Origin: WLMZ01 sp037139095
GTDB lineage: Bacteria > Actinomycetota > Acidimicrobiia > Acidimicrobiales > Ilumatobacteraceae
DNA: 26,412 nt
Direction of reading: 5' to 3'
Assembly (NCBI GenBank): GCA_037139095.1
Contig: JBAXHD010000038.1
Coordinates: 1 to 26,412 of the forward strand
The translations under genes and the position numbers were made by a program. Of the stretch, positions 17,788 to 25,593 are shown one piece after another. Numbering within the stretch: the stretch's first letter is position 1; every line of letters starts with the position of its first letter. The notes beneath the pieces are model-generated. The model saw only the letters and a list, made by a program, of their open reading frames with translations, was not told where the DNA came from and did not search any database.

Positions 17788-17793
17788 TATCCT
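17788..17793 (+). promoter_or_regulatory. -10 box TATCCT of leaderless mshD operon promoter
   Basis: TATCCT, then 7 nt, then the mshD ATG at 17801. Same hexamer and spacing as the dnaG promoter. No Shine-Dalgarno is present. Confidence 0.65.
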
Positions 17794-17800
17794 CAGCCCA

Positions 17801-18739
17801 ATGCAATCGATCGATGTTTCGGCGCACCTTGACGCGACGGCGTCATCGGCCGTGCTCGATCTCATCGGCCTCGCCGAGGCTGCCGACGGATACCGACCCG
17901 TGTCCGACCAGTTCTGGGTAGATCTCACCAGCGACACACGCAGCGATGTACTCCGGATTCGACTCACCGATTCCGACTCCCCGGTTCCCGTCGCCTATGC
18001 GCAGGCGTCACCCACCGCAGCGTCGTGGTCAGTCGAGCTTGTTGTCCGGCCCGATCGCCGCAGCGAACTCGAAGCCATCACCCCCACGATGATGGACGCC
18101 GCCATCAAAGCCGTCAGTGCGAGCACCACCGAACCCATTGATCTGAGTTGGTTGGTCTACTCGCCAACCCCTACGCACGACGCCATTGCCGAGAACCTTG
18201 GTTTGGCACCGCGCCGGCGGCTCTATCAAATGCGACGCTCTTTGCCCACCAATATCGATTTCACGTTGAGCACTCGCCCCTTCAGACCAGGCGCCGACGA
18301 CGACGCGTGGCTCCAGGTGAACCGCCGCGCCTTTGCATGGCACCCCGAGCAGGGCCATTGGAGCCACGACACACTCAGGTCACGAATGAGTGAGCCGTGG
18401 TTCGAACCCACCGGATTTCTATTGCACGAGCACGACGCCCGCCTCGCCGGGTTTTGCTGGACCAAGATTCACAGCGATACGAACCCAGCACTCGGCGAGA
18501 TCTATGTGATCGCGGTAGACCCCGATTTTCACGGTCTCGGATTAGGACGAGCCCTCACGCTGGCCGGACTCAACAACATGGCCGAGCGTGGCATCACCGT
18601 GGGCATGTTGTTCGTCGATGCCGACAACACAGGCGCTGTGGCGCTCTACACCAAGCTTGGTTTCGCGATTCACCGTGTCGACTGCATGTACCAAGGCACC
18701 ATCGCCCCCCACCTGACCCCGCAAGGAGACGCCCGATGA
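17801..18739 (+). CDS. mshD: mycothiol synthase (acetyl-CoA:Cys-GlcN-Ins acetyltransferase)
   Basis: MshD acetylates Cys-GlcN-Ins in the last step of mycothiol synthesis, the main low-molecular-weight thiol of actinobacteria. The 312-residue protein has two GNAT domains, the N-terminal one degenerate. The C-terminal domain carries the MshD-specific VNRRAFAWHPEQG (about 173-185), GFCWTKIH (217-224) and the acetyl-CoA loop VDPDFHGLGLGRALTLAGL (about 239-257), ending with ADNTGAVALYTKLGF. This is the clearest taxonomic marker in the window. Its stop overlaps the peptidase start by 4 bp, so it leads an mshD-pepF-rlmN operon. No other msh gene is present. Confidence 0.95.
   Translation: MQSIDVSAHLDATASSAVLDLIGLAEAADGYRPVSDQFWVDLTSDTRSDVLRIRLTDSDSPVPVAYAQASPTAASWSVELVVRPDRRSELEAITPTMMDAAIKAVSASTTEPIDLSWLVYSPTPTHDAIAENLGLAPRRRLYQMRRSLPTNIDFTLSTRPFRPGADDDAWLQVNRRAFAWHPEQGHWSHDTLRSRMSEPWFEPTGFLLHEHDARLAGFCWTKIHSDTNPALGEIYVIAVDPDFHGLGLGRALTLAGLNNMAERGITVGMLFVDADNTGAVALYTKLGFAIHRVDCMYQGTIAPHLTPQGDAR
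18723..18728 (+). promoter_or_regulatory. Shine-Dalgarno AAGGAG of the M3 peptidase gene
   Basis: AAGGAG lies 7 nt before the ATG at 18736, within the end of mshD. It fixes the peptidase start and rejects the longer open frame that begins at 18397. Confidence 0.8.
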
Positions 18740-20547
18740 GCACCACAGAAGAACTCCCCCGCTGGGACGTCTCCGATGTGCACGAGTCGTTCGAGGCTCG
18801 CACGTTCCTTGCCGCGCGCGAACGCTGTGGCGCCGACACCGATCGACTCGAGGCACTCTTCGAGCAGCACGGAGTTCGCTCGGTCGAAGCACGCGCTGTC
18901 ACAGCCCACGATGGCACTGTGGCCGACGCCGTGATCTCTGCGATCAACGAGTGGCAACAGCAACTCGAAGAGCTCTCGGTGTACGTGGAAGCCACCGTGT
19001 CGACAAACAGCTACGACGAACAAGCCCAGGCCCTCGCCGACGAACTGCAAACGCTGTACTCGCGCGGCAAGCCATTGATGGCCCGATTGGTCGACTGGGT
19101 CGCAGCGCTCGGCGCTGAAGCGCTTGCCGCAGTCAGTCCACAAGCTCACGAGCACCTCGGCCCGCTCACTCGTTTGGCCGCACGCGCCGAGCACCAAATG
19201 AGCGAGATCGAAGAAGGTCTCTACGCCGAGCTTTCACGTTCGGGTTCAGCCGCCTGGGGTCGCCTGCATTCCGACGTCACCTCACAATTGCAAGCCGATG
19301 TGCACTCGGCCGACGGCGAGACCCAACGCCTGCCGATGGCTGCGGTTCGCGGGCTGGCCACCCACGCCGATCCCGCCGTTCGTCAAGCGGCCTACGACGC
19401 AGAGATGAGCGCTTGGCCTACCGTTGCGGTGGTGTGCGCCGCAGCGCTCAACGGCGTAAAGGGCGAAGCAAACGTGGTCAACAGTCGTCGGCGCTGGGCA
19501 TCGCCACTCGACGCATCGCTCTATGCAAACAGCGTGAGCCGCGCCACCTTCGACGCAATGCAAACCGCGGTGCAGTCGGCGCTTCCCGACTTTCATCGGT
19601 GGATGCGCGTCAAGTCTCGTTTGCACGGCCAGAGTGGCGCGCTTCAGTGGCGCGACCTGTTTGCTCCGTTGCCATTTGCTCCGGCATCTATCTCATGGCA
19701 AGACGGCCTCGGCATTGTTCGCAATGCGTTCGCATCGTACGGAGGAACCTTGCACGGCCTTGTCGACCGCGCCATCGATGGCCGCTGGATCGACGCCGAG
19801 CCACGCCAAGGCAAGAGCGGCGGGGCCTTTTGCGCCCCGTTCGTTGGCGATCGTTCATTGGTCTTTCTCAACTGGACAGGCAGCGTCGATTCCGCCCAGA
19901 CCACCGCCCACGAACTCGGTCACGCCTACCACAACACCCAATTGGCGCATCGCACGCCGCTGCAGCGACGCCTGCCCATGGCACTGGCCGAAACCGCCAG
20001 CATCTTCTGCGAAACGCTTGTGGTCGAAGAGGGCCTGCAACACCTTCAGGGCCACGACCGCCTCGCGCTACTCGATGTAGACCTCCAGGGTTCGGCACAG
20101 GTTGTGGTCGACATCCACAGTCGCTTCTTGTTCGAGACCGAGGTCTTCGCTCGACGCCAGCGACGCACGCTTGGCGTGACCGAACTCAACGAGTTGATGC
20201 TCGAAGCCCAGCTCACCGCATATGCAGACGGACTCGACCAGAGCACTGCCCATCCATACATGTGGGCAGTGAAGGGCCATTACTACGGCTCACACTTCTA
20301 TAACTGGCCCTACACCTACGGCCTGCTGTTCGGGCTTGGCCTCTTTGCTCGCTATCAAGACGACCCCGATCGGTTTCGTGGCGGTTACGACGATCTGCTG
20401 TCACGGGCAGGCATGAACAGCGCCGAAGAACTCGGGCAGTCGTTTGCGCTCGATGTGAGCGATGTTGGGTTCTGGATGGCGAGTATCGACGTCTTGCGTT
20501 CACGCATCAACGAGTACGAACGCCTCAGCGCCGAGTTGGGCCTCTGA
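18736..20547 (+). CDS. pepF: M3-family oligoendopeptidase (PepF-like)
   Basis: A 603-residue cytosolic zinc metallopeptidase of the thimet/oligopeptidase F family, which cleaves short peptides. The zinc motif HELGH is at H392, E393 and H396, with the third ligand E419 in ALAETASIFCETL. The C-terminal HPYMWAVKGHYYGSHFYNWPYTYGLLFGLGLFARY (about 512-546) carries the family's substrate-binding His/Tyr residues. The N-terminal half is helical and acidic, as usual. Start from ATGA overlap with mshD and AAGGAG. Why it is coupled to mycothiol synthesis and rRNA methylation is unclear; the grouping may simply be compact packing. Confidence 0.93.
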   Translation: MSTTEELPRWDVSDVHESFEARTFLAARERCGADTDRLEALFEQHGVRSVEARAVTAHDGTVADAVISAINEWQQQLEELSVYVEATVSTNSYDEQAQALADELQTLYSRGKPLMARLVDWVAALGAEALAAVSPQAHEHLGPLTRLAARAEHQMSEIEEGLYAELSRSGSAAWGRLHSDVTSQLQADVHSADGETQRLPMAAVRGLATHADPAVRQAAYDAEMSAWPTVAVVCAAALNGVKGEANVVNSRRRWASPLDASLYANSVSRATFDAMQTAVQSALPDFHRWMRVKSRLHGQSGALQWRDLFAPLPFAPASISWQDGLGIVRNAFASYGGTLHGLVDRAIDGRWIDAEPRQGKSGGAFCAPFVGDRSLVFLNWTGSVDSAQTTAHELGHAYHNTQLAHRTPLQRRLPMALAETASIFCETLVVEEGLQHLQGHDRLALLDVDLQGSAQVVVDIHSRFLFETEVFARRQRRTLGVTELNELMLEAQLTAYADGLDQSTAHPYMWAVKGHYYGSHFYNWPYTYGLLFGLGLFARYQDDPDRFRGGYDDLLSRAGMNSAEELGQSFALDVSDVGFWMASIDVLRSRINEYERLSAELGL

Positions 20548-20549
20548 AC

Positions 20550-21620
20550 ATGACCGCCACTCGAACCCGTTACGACCTCACCCGAGCCGAACTCGGCGAG
20601 AAGCTTGCCGGTGAACCGCGCTTTCGAGTCGACCAGATCTGGAAGGGTCTCTACGAGCAACTGAGCGAGCCCAGCGAACTCACCACATTGCCCAAGGCGC
20701 TGCGCGCTCGACTCGAGACCGAACTGCCCTCGGCGCTCACCACTGTTGTCGAACGAATCAACGACGATGGCGACACCGTGAAGTACCTCTTCGAACTCGC
20801 TGGCGGCAGCCGCATCGAAACCGTGTTGATGCTCTATCCCGACCGCGTCACGGTATGCGTCAGCAGCCAAGCCGGCTGTGCAATGGGTTGCGGATTCTGC
20901 GCCACGGGTCAGGCCGGATTCACCCGACAACTGACCGTCGGCGAGATCGTCGAACAAGTAGTTCGCGCCTCACGAAAGGCGCGCGAACTCAATCGCCGCT
21001 TAGCCAACGTGGTGTTCATGGGAATGGGCGAACCGCTCGCCAACGAGCCAACGGTGTGGGCAGCGATCGAGCGCATCAACAACGACATCGGCCTTGGCGC
21101 CCGCCACATCACCGTGTCCACCGTGGGCCTCGTGCCCGGTATCAAGCGGGTCACCGAATGGCCCATGCAAGTGAACTTGGCCGTGTCGTTGCACGCAGCT
21201 AACGACACCCTGCGCGACGACATGGTGCCCATCAACCGCCGTTACCCGCTGCGGGCGCTGATGGATGCGTGCGCCGATTACCTCGATGCCAAAGGCCGCC
21301 GACTCAGCTTCGAGTGGGCACTCATCGATGGCGTCAACGACCGCGACAGCGATGCGCGCGAGCTGGCAGCGCTGTGTCGCTCGCTACCTCTACCCGCACA
21401 CGTGAACATCATTCCGCTCAACCCCACGCCCGGCTATCCCACGCGCGGCACACCGATCTCACGCGTTCACAAGTTTCGCGATCGCCTCGAAGAGCTCGGT
21501 GTGAACGCAACGGTGCGCCGCAATCGCGGCACCGATATCGATGCCGCATGTGGGCAGCTCGCCGCCGGGCAACCCGTGCAACCGGTCAGCCTGGGTCGGC
21601 GTCCAAGTACTTCGGATTAG
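20550..21620 (+). CDS. rlmN: dual-specificity 23S rRNA/tRNA adenine-C2 methyltransferase RlmN
   Basis: A radical SAM enzyme that methylates C2 of A2503 in 23S rRNA and A37 of some tRNAs, at the ribosome peptidyl transferase centre. The 356-residue protein has the [4Fe-4S] motif C110-x3-C114-x2-C117 (AGCAMGCGFCATG), GMGEPLAN, the SAM-binding STVGLVPGI and SLHAANDTLRDDMVPINRRYPL, and the C-terminal catalytic cysteine C334 in GTDIDAACGQL, which forms the protein-RNA intermediate. It starts 2 bp after the peptidase stop, with no clear Shine-Dalgarno, so translation is probably coupled. Its last 35 bp overlap the convergent DUF6285 gene. The Cfr resistance paralogue is unlikely given the standard RlmN features. 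Confidence 0.96.
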   Translation: MTATRTRYDLTRAELGEKLAGEPRFRVDQIWKGLYEQLSEPSELTTLPKALRARLETELPSALTTVVERINDDGDTVKYLFELAGGSRIETVLMLYPDRVTVCVSSQAGCAMGCGFCATGQAGFTRQLTVGEIVEQVVRASRKARELNRRLANVVFMGMGEPLANEPTVWAAIERINNDIGLGARHITVSTVGLVPGIKRVTEWPMQVNLAVSLHAANDTLRDDMVPINRRYPLRALMDACADYLDAKGRRLSFEWALIDGVNDRDSDARELAALCRSLPLPAHVNIIPLNPTPGYPTRGTPISRVHKFRDRLEELGVNATVRRNRGTDIDAACGQLAAGQPVQPVSLGRRPSTSD

Positions 21621-21948
21621 CCACCGCAAGCTTGTCGCGAACGCTCTGCCACACAGCAGCGCGAACCGCTTCTTGGACCGCGGCAGACGAGTCGGTGCGA
21701 TCGTCGCCGTCACGAATAGCGCGTGCTAGTTCTTCGTCGCTGCCAAAGCCCAACGCCTGTAGCCGGTCGAGGTGGCGCTCGGCCTGCTCTGGTCCGAGTT
21801 CGAGTTCGCGCTCGACCATGGAGAGCACCGTGATAGCCACCCGGGTATGGAACTGCAGACGGCCCGTAGTACCGGCAAGCACATCGCGCTCGAGCCACTC
21901 ACGCACGGACTCAACAAGTTGTTGAGCCGTTGGAACGTCGTGCGGCAT
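21586..21948 (-). CDS. DUF6285-like small protein, partner of the phosphotransferase
   Basis: A 120-residue protein opening with PTAQQLVESVREWLERDVL, then TTGRLQFHTRVAITVLSMVERELELGPEQAERH, which matches DUF6285 proteins as I remember them; function unknown. It is predicted all-helical and acidic with no signal peptide. The ATG at 21948 shares a base with the phosphotransferase stop (TGATG), so the pair is translationally coupled. In actinobacteria and proteobacteria such proteins often accompany phosphotransferase and acyl-CoA dehydrogenase genes; no dehydrogenase is in this window. Its final 35 bp overlap convergent rlmN. Confidence 0.78.
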   Translation of the reverse strand: MPHDVPTAQQLVESVREWLERDVLAGTTGRLQFHTRVAITVLSMVERELELGPEQAERHLDRLQALGFGSDEELARAIRDGDDRTDSSAAVQEAVRAAVWQSVRDKLAVANPKYLDADPG

Positions 21949-22889
21949 CACCACTTGCCCTCGAGTGCCAGAAAAAGATCGTGCTCGTTCTCGCACACCC
22001 GGCGGCCAATAGCCGCCAACTCGTGGCTACGAGTAATTCGCCCGAGATGCGACTGGGTTTGGATGATGCACATGATGCCCCACTTCAAGGTGCCGAGAAC
22101 TTCCCACCAACGAACAACGTCGGCGTCAACGTTCACGTTGGCGGCACGCGCGTAGGCATCGAAAAATTCGTCGTACTCGCCAAGACCAGCTACCGGTTTA
22201 CGACCACCAAAACGCCACGCCTTCACGCATAGCCAACCAAGGTCTTCCATGGGGTCGCCGATGTGCGCAAGTTCCCAATCGAGCACTGCCCGCAGCCCAT
22301 CGGGGCCAACCATGATGTTGCCCAAGCGAAAGTCGCCGTGCACGATGCACTGTGGACCAACCGGCGGACGGTTCTGCTCAAGCCAGCGAAACACCAACTC
22401 AAACGTGGGGTGCGGATACTTCAGCGCATCGAGTACCTCGCGGTACTGAACGACTTGATCGGTTGGCAACAAGCCCGGTGCTGCGGAAGGGTCGATGCTG
22501 TGCAGTCGCGCCAGCGCCACTGCGAAGTCGTGAGCGAGATGAGTGCGAGCGTTGGCGAACTGATCGTCGCGCAAGATCTTGCGGGCGATGGTCTCACCTT
22601 CGAAATGGCTCAGGATCATGTAGGCAGCGCCGAGGTCGCTCTTGTCGGTGGATGCCGCAATCACCTCGGGCACCGGCACCCCGCCAGCCAAAGCAGCGCG
22701 TAACACTGCGAACTCGTTGCCCATATCGCGAATGTCGCCGCCGCGCTGACGTTGCAGAATGAGCATCCGTTCGTTGGCACTGAACTGCCATGTCTCGCGT
22801 GACGCACCGCCAGACAGACGTGACAGATTGGCGATTGCAGCACCGCCCAACACCGCAGACAATGATGCAGCGAGATCGTCGTTGGCCAT
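21948..22889 (-). CDS. phosphotransferase family protein (APH/ACAD10-like kinase fold)
   Basis: A 313-residue aminoglycoside-phosphotransferase-fold protein. The catalytic loop is CIVHGDFRLGN (D186, N191) and the metal-binding motif is LDWELAHIGDP (D204). The N-terminal lobe has SGGASRETWQF, the glycine-rich loop typical of the family, and LILQRQR for the ATP-binding strand. This subgroup resembles the kinase half of human ACAD10/ACAD11, which phosphorylates 4-hydroxyacyl-CoAs before elimination in 4-hydroxy acid breakdown; that role here is inference. Drug resistance is less likely, given the DUF6285 partner. Upstream of the ATG is only a degenerate GAGCCT at 7 nt, so initiation is uncertain. 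Confidence 0.85.
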   Translation of the reverse strand: MANDDLAASLSAVLGGAAIANLSRLSGGASRETWQFSANERMLILQRQRGGDIRDMGNEFAVLRAALAGGVPVPEVIAASTDKSDLGAAYMILSHFEGETIARKILRDDQFANARTHLAHDFAVALARLHSIDPSAAPGLLPTDQVVQYREVLDALKYPHPTFELVFRWLEQNRPPVGPQCIVHGDFRLGNIMVGPDGLRAVLDWELAHIGDPMEDLGWLCVKAWRFGGRKPVAGLGEYDEFFDAYARAANVNVDADVVRWWEVLGTLKWGIMCIIQTQSHLGRITRSHELAAIGRRVCENEHDLFLALEGKW

Positions 22890-22934
22890 TTGCCTAGGCT
22901 CGCATAACGCGCTGCTCGCGTTGCAACTGGCTGA

Positions 22935-24143
22935 CTAGCAGTTGGCGCGAACCGTGGGGTACGGGTTCACGGCGGGCCCGCCAAGGGGATGAATCTCAAA
23001 GTGCAAGTGGGGCGTAGAAAAACGCGCGTTGCCGGTGTCGCCCACGTAGCCAATGACCTCTCCCTTGACCACTTGGCCCAAGGTCGCGTACCCGTCGAGA
23101 TGCGCGTAGTAGTACTTATTGCCGTCGGCGCCGCTGAACCAGATGGTGGTTCCACCAAGTTCGTTTTGCTGTGCCTCGGCGAAGCCATCGACCACTGCCA
23201 CAATCAACGTGCCACGTGGGCTGATCATGTCGACGCCTTCGTGCTTGCGTCCACCCGATCGGGCAGCACCCCACGTATCGCCAAACGCCGTAGAGCCTTG
23301 GATGGGGCACACCCAATCGGCGCCACTGCCGTAGATCTGATCGATGGTGACCCCTGGGTGACCGCCACCGCCGCCTGATCCGGTGGTACCGCCCGCGGAT
23401 CCGCCCGACGCCCGGTTGCCAGACGTGACGCCATGGCCAATATCGCCGCCATCGGAGCCAGCGCCTACGACCTGTTGCTGATCTCGTTTGAGCTTGTCGG
23501 CGGCGTCTTGGGCAATCTTCTCGTTGGCCTTCTGACGTTGAGCATCGAGTGCCTTCTTGACCGCCTCGCTGGTCAGCCGAGCCTTTTCGACCAGCCGCAA
23601 GCGATCTACTTCATCGAGCGCTTTCTGCTGCAGGGCTTTGAAGCTGACCTGCGCCGCTTCGAACTTCTTTGAGGTGTTGTCGGCAGCGATCTTCTTCTTG
23701 TCGAGCTTCTTGTGGATGTCGGCATATTCGTCGAGGCTGCTGGCCGATGCCTCGTTGATAATGCCGATCAACATTGCGGTCTGGGCTAACTCGGTAGGGC
23801 CAGCAGTGCCGGTGAGCAAGCCGATGCCTGTAGTGCCGGTGCCGATGTAGCGGTTGACCGCTACCGACTCAACGGTTGCTTGCAAGTCGTTGGCTCGCTG
23901 CTGCAACGCCAGAACCTCTTGATCGAGTTTGGTCTTTTCGTCTCTGATGCCATCGAGCTTCGACTCGGCCTGGGTCCATGCCTCAGCGGCAGCGTTGGCT
24001 CGATCTCTCGCTGCTGCGATCTCACGGGCCGCGTCTTGCGCTGAGCCGGCACCGTTGTCGGCATGGGCAGCGTTGAACCCGACGAGCGGCAAGCCCACCG
24101 AGGACAACAACATCGCCACCAATACTCCGCCGAATTTGCGCAT
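22935..24143 (-). CDS. secreted M23 (LytM-type) peptidase with N-terminal coiled coil
   Basis: A 402-residue exported protein. Residues 1-28 form a signal peptide (MRKFGGVLVAMLLSSVG, cleavage near AAHA-D). Two coiled-coil stretches follow (about 35-95 and 135-225), then a Gly/Ser-rich linker (about 228-262) and a C-terminal lysostaphin-fold domain. Zinc ligands are H301 and D305 (HEGVD) and H381 in HLHF, with H348 and H379 at the active site. The layout resembles EnvC/NlpD-like regulators or peptidoglycan endopeptidases; because the ligands are intact it is likely an active hydrolase. C279 and the C-terminal C402 could form a disulfide. The ATG at 24143 begins the signal peptide; an upstream extension to 24260 lacks one. 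Possible -10 TACCAT lies 10 nt upstream. Confidence 0.9.
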   Translation of the reverse strand: MRKFGGVLVAMLLSSVGLPLVGFNAAHADNGAGSAQDAAREIAAARDRANAAAEAWTQAESKLDGIRDEKTKLDQEVLALQQRANDLQATVESVAVNRYIGTGTTGIGLLTGTAGPTELAQTAMLIGIINEASASSLDEYADIHKKLDKKKIAADNTSKKFEAAQVSFKALQQKALDEVDRLRLVEKARLTSEAVKKALDAQRQKANEKIAQDAADKLKRDQQQVVGAGSDGGDIGHGVTSGNRASGGSAGGTTGSGGGGGHPGVTIDQIYGSGADWVCPIQGSTAFGDTWGAARSGGRKHEGVDMISPRGTLIVAVVDGFAEAQQNELGGTTIWFSGADGNKYYYAHLDGYATLGQVVKGEVIGYVGDTGNARFSTPHLHFEIHPLGGPAVNPYPTVRANC

Positions 24144-24153
24144 GACTTGGCGA

Positions 24154-24159
24154 ATGGTA
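24154..24159 (-). promoter_or_regulatory. possible -10 box TACCAT before the M23 peptidase gene
   Basis: TACCAT on the minus strand lies 10 nt before the ATG, slightly farther than in the other leaderless candidates. The mRNA would carry only about 2-5 untranslated bases. Confidence 0.4.
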
Positions 24160-24217
24160 TCTGCTTGCGCCGTTTGCGTATCGTCATTGCGGCAGCAACA
24201 GATGTCACCACGTGCCC

Positions 24218-24223
24218 TAGCCT
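24218..24223 (+). promoter_or_regulatory. possible -10 box TAGCCT before the ABC ATPase gene
   Basis: TAGCCT, 9 nt before the ATG at 24233. The identical hexamer precedes hisC at 6 nt. The slightly longer spacing would leave a leader of one to three bases. Confidence 0.45.
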
Positions 24224-24232
24224 GAGCGCACC

Positions 24233-25042
24233 ATGACGACTCTTTCTGGCAGCGAGGCACTGCGTTTCGAACATGTCACGTTCATTCGCGACGAACGTCG
24301 AATTCTCGACGACATCAACTGGTCGGTGCGATCCAACGAACGGTGGCTCATTCTCGGAGCCAACGGATCCGGCAAGACCACTCTCGTTCGCATGGCATCG
24401 ATGTACGAGCACCCGTCGTCTGGCAGCGTCACCGTGCTCGGAGAGACACTGGGCAGCACCGACGTGCGCATGCTGAGGCGCCGCATCGGTGTGATGTCGG
24501 CCGCGCTTGGCGCTCAGTTGCGACCCCAACTCACTGCGCAAGACACCGTGGTGACCGCCAAGTACGCAGCGCTCGAAACGTGGTGGCACACGTACACCGA
24601 CGCCGACTACGCGCTCGCCCGCGCATGCCTGGCCCGCATGGGAGTCGAGCACTATGCCGAGCGAAGCATGGGCACGTTGTCATCGGGTGAACAGCAGCGC
24701 GTGTTGCTCGCCCGAGCGTTAATGAATGAACCAGGCGTACTGGTGCTCGATGAGCCCAGCGCCCGTCTTGATCTTGGCGGCCGCGAGCAGCTCGTGAACG
24801 CACTCGCCGAGCTCACCACCGATCCCGCTGCGCCACCATTGATTTTGGTGACCCACCATGTCGACGAAGTGCCGCAAGGCATGACCCACGCGATGTTGCT
24901 GCGCGACGGCAAGGTGCTCACCACTGGCGCCATCGACCACGTACTCACTGCCGAGTCACTGAGCGAATGCTTCGGTATCGCGCTCAACGTAGAGCGACGC
25001 AGCGACGGACGGCTTACGGCGTGGTCTCGCCGATCAATGTGA
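24233..25042 (+). CDS. ABC transporter ATP-binding protein without an adjacent permease
   Basis: A 269-residue ABC ATPase. Walker A is GANGSGKTT (42-50), the signature is LSSGEQQR (149-156), Walker B is VLVLDEPSARLD with D173 and E174, and the H-loop is VTHHVDE (H208). It resembles the single-domain ATPases of the ModF/FetA-like group that are common in actinobacteria, with ERWLILGANGSGKTTLVRMASMY and LFGEXLG-type positioning. No membrane subunit or substrate-binding protein is encoded next to it, so its partner and substrate are unknown. It is divergent from the M23 peptidase gene, and its last 29 bp overlap the convergent SRPBCC gene. Confidence 0.92.
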   Translation: MTTLSGSEALRFEHVTFIRDERRILDDINWSVRSNERWLILGANGSGKTTLVRMASMYEHPSSGSVTVLGETLGSTDVRMLRRRIGVMSAALGAQLRPQLTAQDTVVTAKYAALETWWHTYTDADYALARACLARMGVEHYAERSMGTLSSGEQQRVLLARALMNEPGVLVLDEPSARLDLGGREQLVNALAELTTDPAAPPLILVTHHVDEVPQGMTHAMLLRDGKVLTTGAIDHVLTAESLSECFGIALNVERRSDGRLTAWSRRSM

Positions 25043-25487
25043 GCAAGCGCTCGCGACTGGCAGCGATCTCATCTTCGAGCGCCCGCTCAACGAGGCCACC
25101 AACCCACATACCACCGCCATAGTGCAGGTTCATGTCGAGACGACTGCCAGCTGACACCGCGGCGAGCTGCACACTGAGTCGCCACACACTGTGCTTGCGG
25201 CCATCGGGCTCGGCGCGCTCAAACACCACGCGCCAATTCTCGGCGTGACCCGATTGAGCGATGTTTGCGTATTCAGTTCGCACCATCGTGAGCCGCTTCG
25301 ATCGAGCGAACGGACCAAGCCGAGCCCTTAACTCGATGTTCCAGGTCGGCCGACCCAGCGCATCGCTGTTCAGGGGTTCAGCGCGATGCACGAGACCCAT
25401 CCATTGCGGGTACACGGTGAGATCGTCGACCCAACGAACAAGCCCGGCAGGAGGGCATGCGGCATTGAGGTCGGCGTTGATATCCAC
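25014..25487 (-). CDS. SRPBCC/START-like ligand-binding protein
   Basis: A 157-residue protein of the SRPBCC (polyketide cyclase/START) superfamily, judged from VDINADLNA, then VRWVDDLTVYPQWMGLVHRAEPL, a series of alternating strands (WNIELRARLGPF, WRVVFERAEPDGRKHSVWRLSVQL, SRLDMNLHYGGG) and a long C-terminal helix (LVERALEDEIAASRERLLTLI). The helix-grip fold binds hydrophobic ligands; many members remain uncharacterised. The GTG at 25487 was chosen because GATACT sits 6 nt upstream and the homology begins there; the open frame to 25550 adds unlike residues. Its 3' end overlaps the ABC ATPase gene. Confidence 0.75.
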   Translation of the reverse strand: MDINADLNAACPPAGLVRWVDDLTVYPQWMGLVHRAEPLNSDALGRPTWNIELRARLGPFARSKRLTMVRTEYANIAQSGHAENWRVVFERAEPDGRKHSVWRLSVQLAAVSAGSRLDMNLHYGGGMWVGGLVERALEDEIAASRERLLTLIGETTP

Positions 25488-25493
25488 CCGTGC

Positions 25494-25499
25494 AGTATC
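25494..25499 (-). promoter_or_regulatory. -10 box GATACT before the SRPBCC gene
   Basis: GATACT, one mismatch from TATACT/TATAAT-type hexamers, 6 nt before the GTG at 25487. It fits the leaderless pattern. Confidence 0.45.
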
Positions 25500-25579
25500 G
25501 CCGGTTTTACGCACCAGAAGAAAACTTCGTGTCAGCCAAACCGTTCTCAAGCGAGCGACGTGTCATCTCCGAACATCTA

Positions 25580-25587
25580 CTGAGGGA
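25580..25587 (+). promoter_or_regulatory. Shine-Dalgarno GAGGGAGA of the small secreted protein gene
   Basis: A purine-rich GAGGGAGA is followed by 6 nt and the ATG at 25594. This single gene start thus has a real leader and Shine-Dalgarno, unlike most first genes here. It fixes the start and rejects the longer open frame from 25261. Confidence 0.7.
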
Positions 25588-25593
25588 GACATC

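Noticed and set aside
22890..22934. GAGCCT 7 nt before the phosphotransferase ATG as a leaderless promoter
   Set aside because: First base differs from TANNNT, the surrounding CCTAGG palindrome complicates the reading, and the site is no better than chance, so it is noted only in the gene entry.
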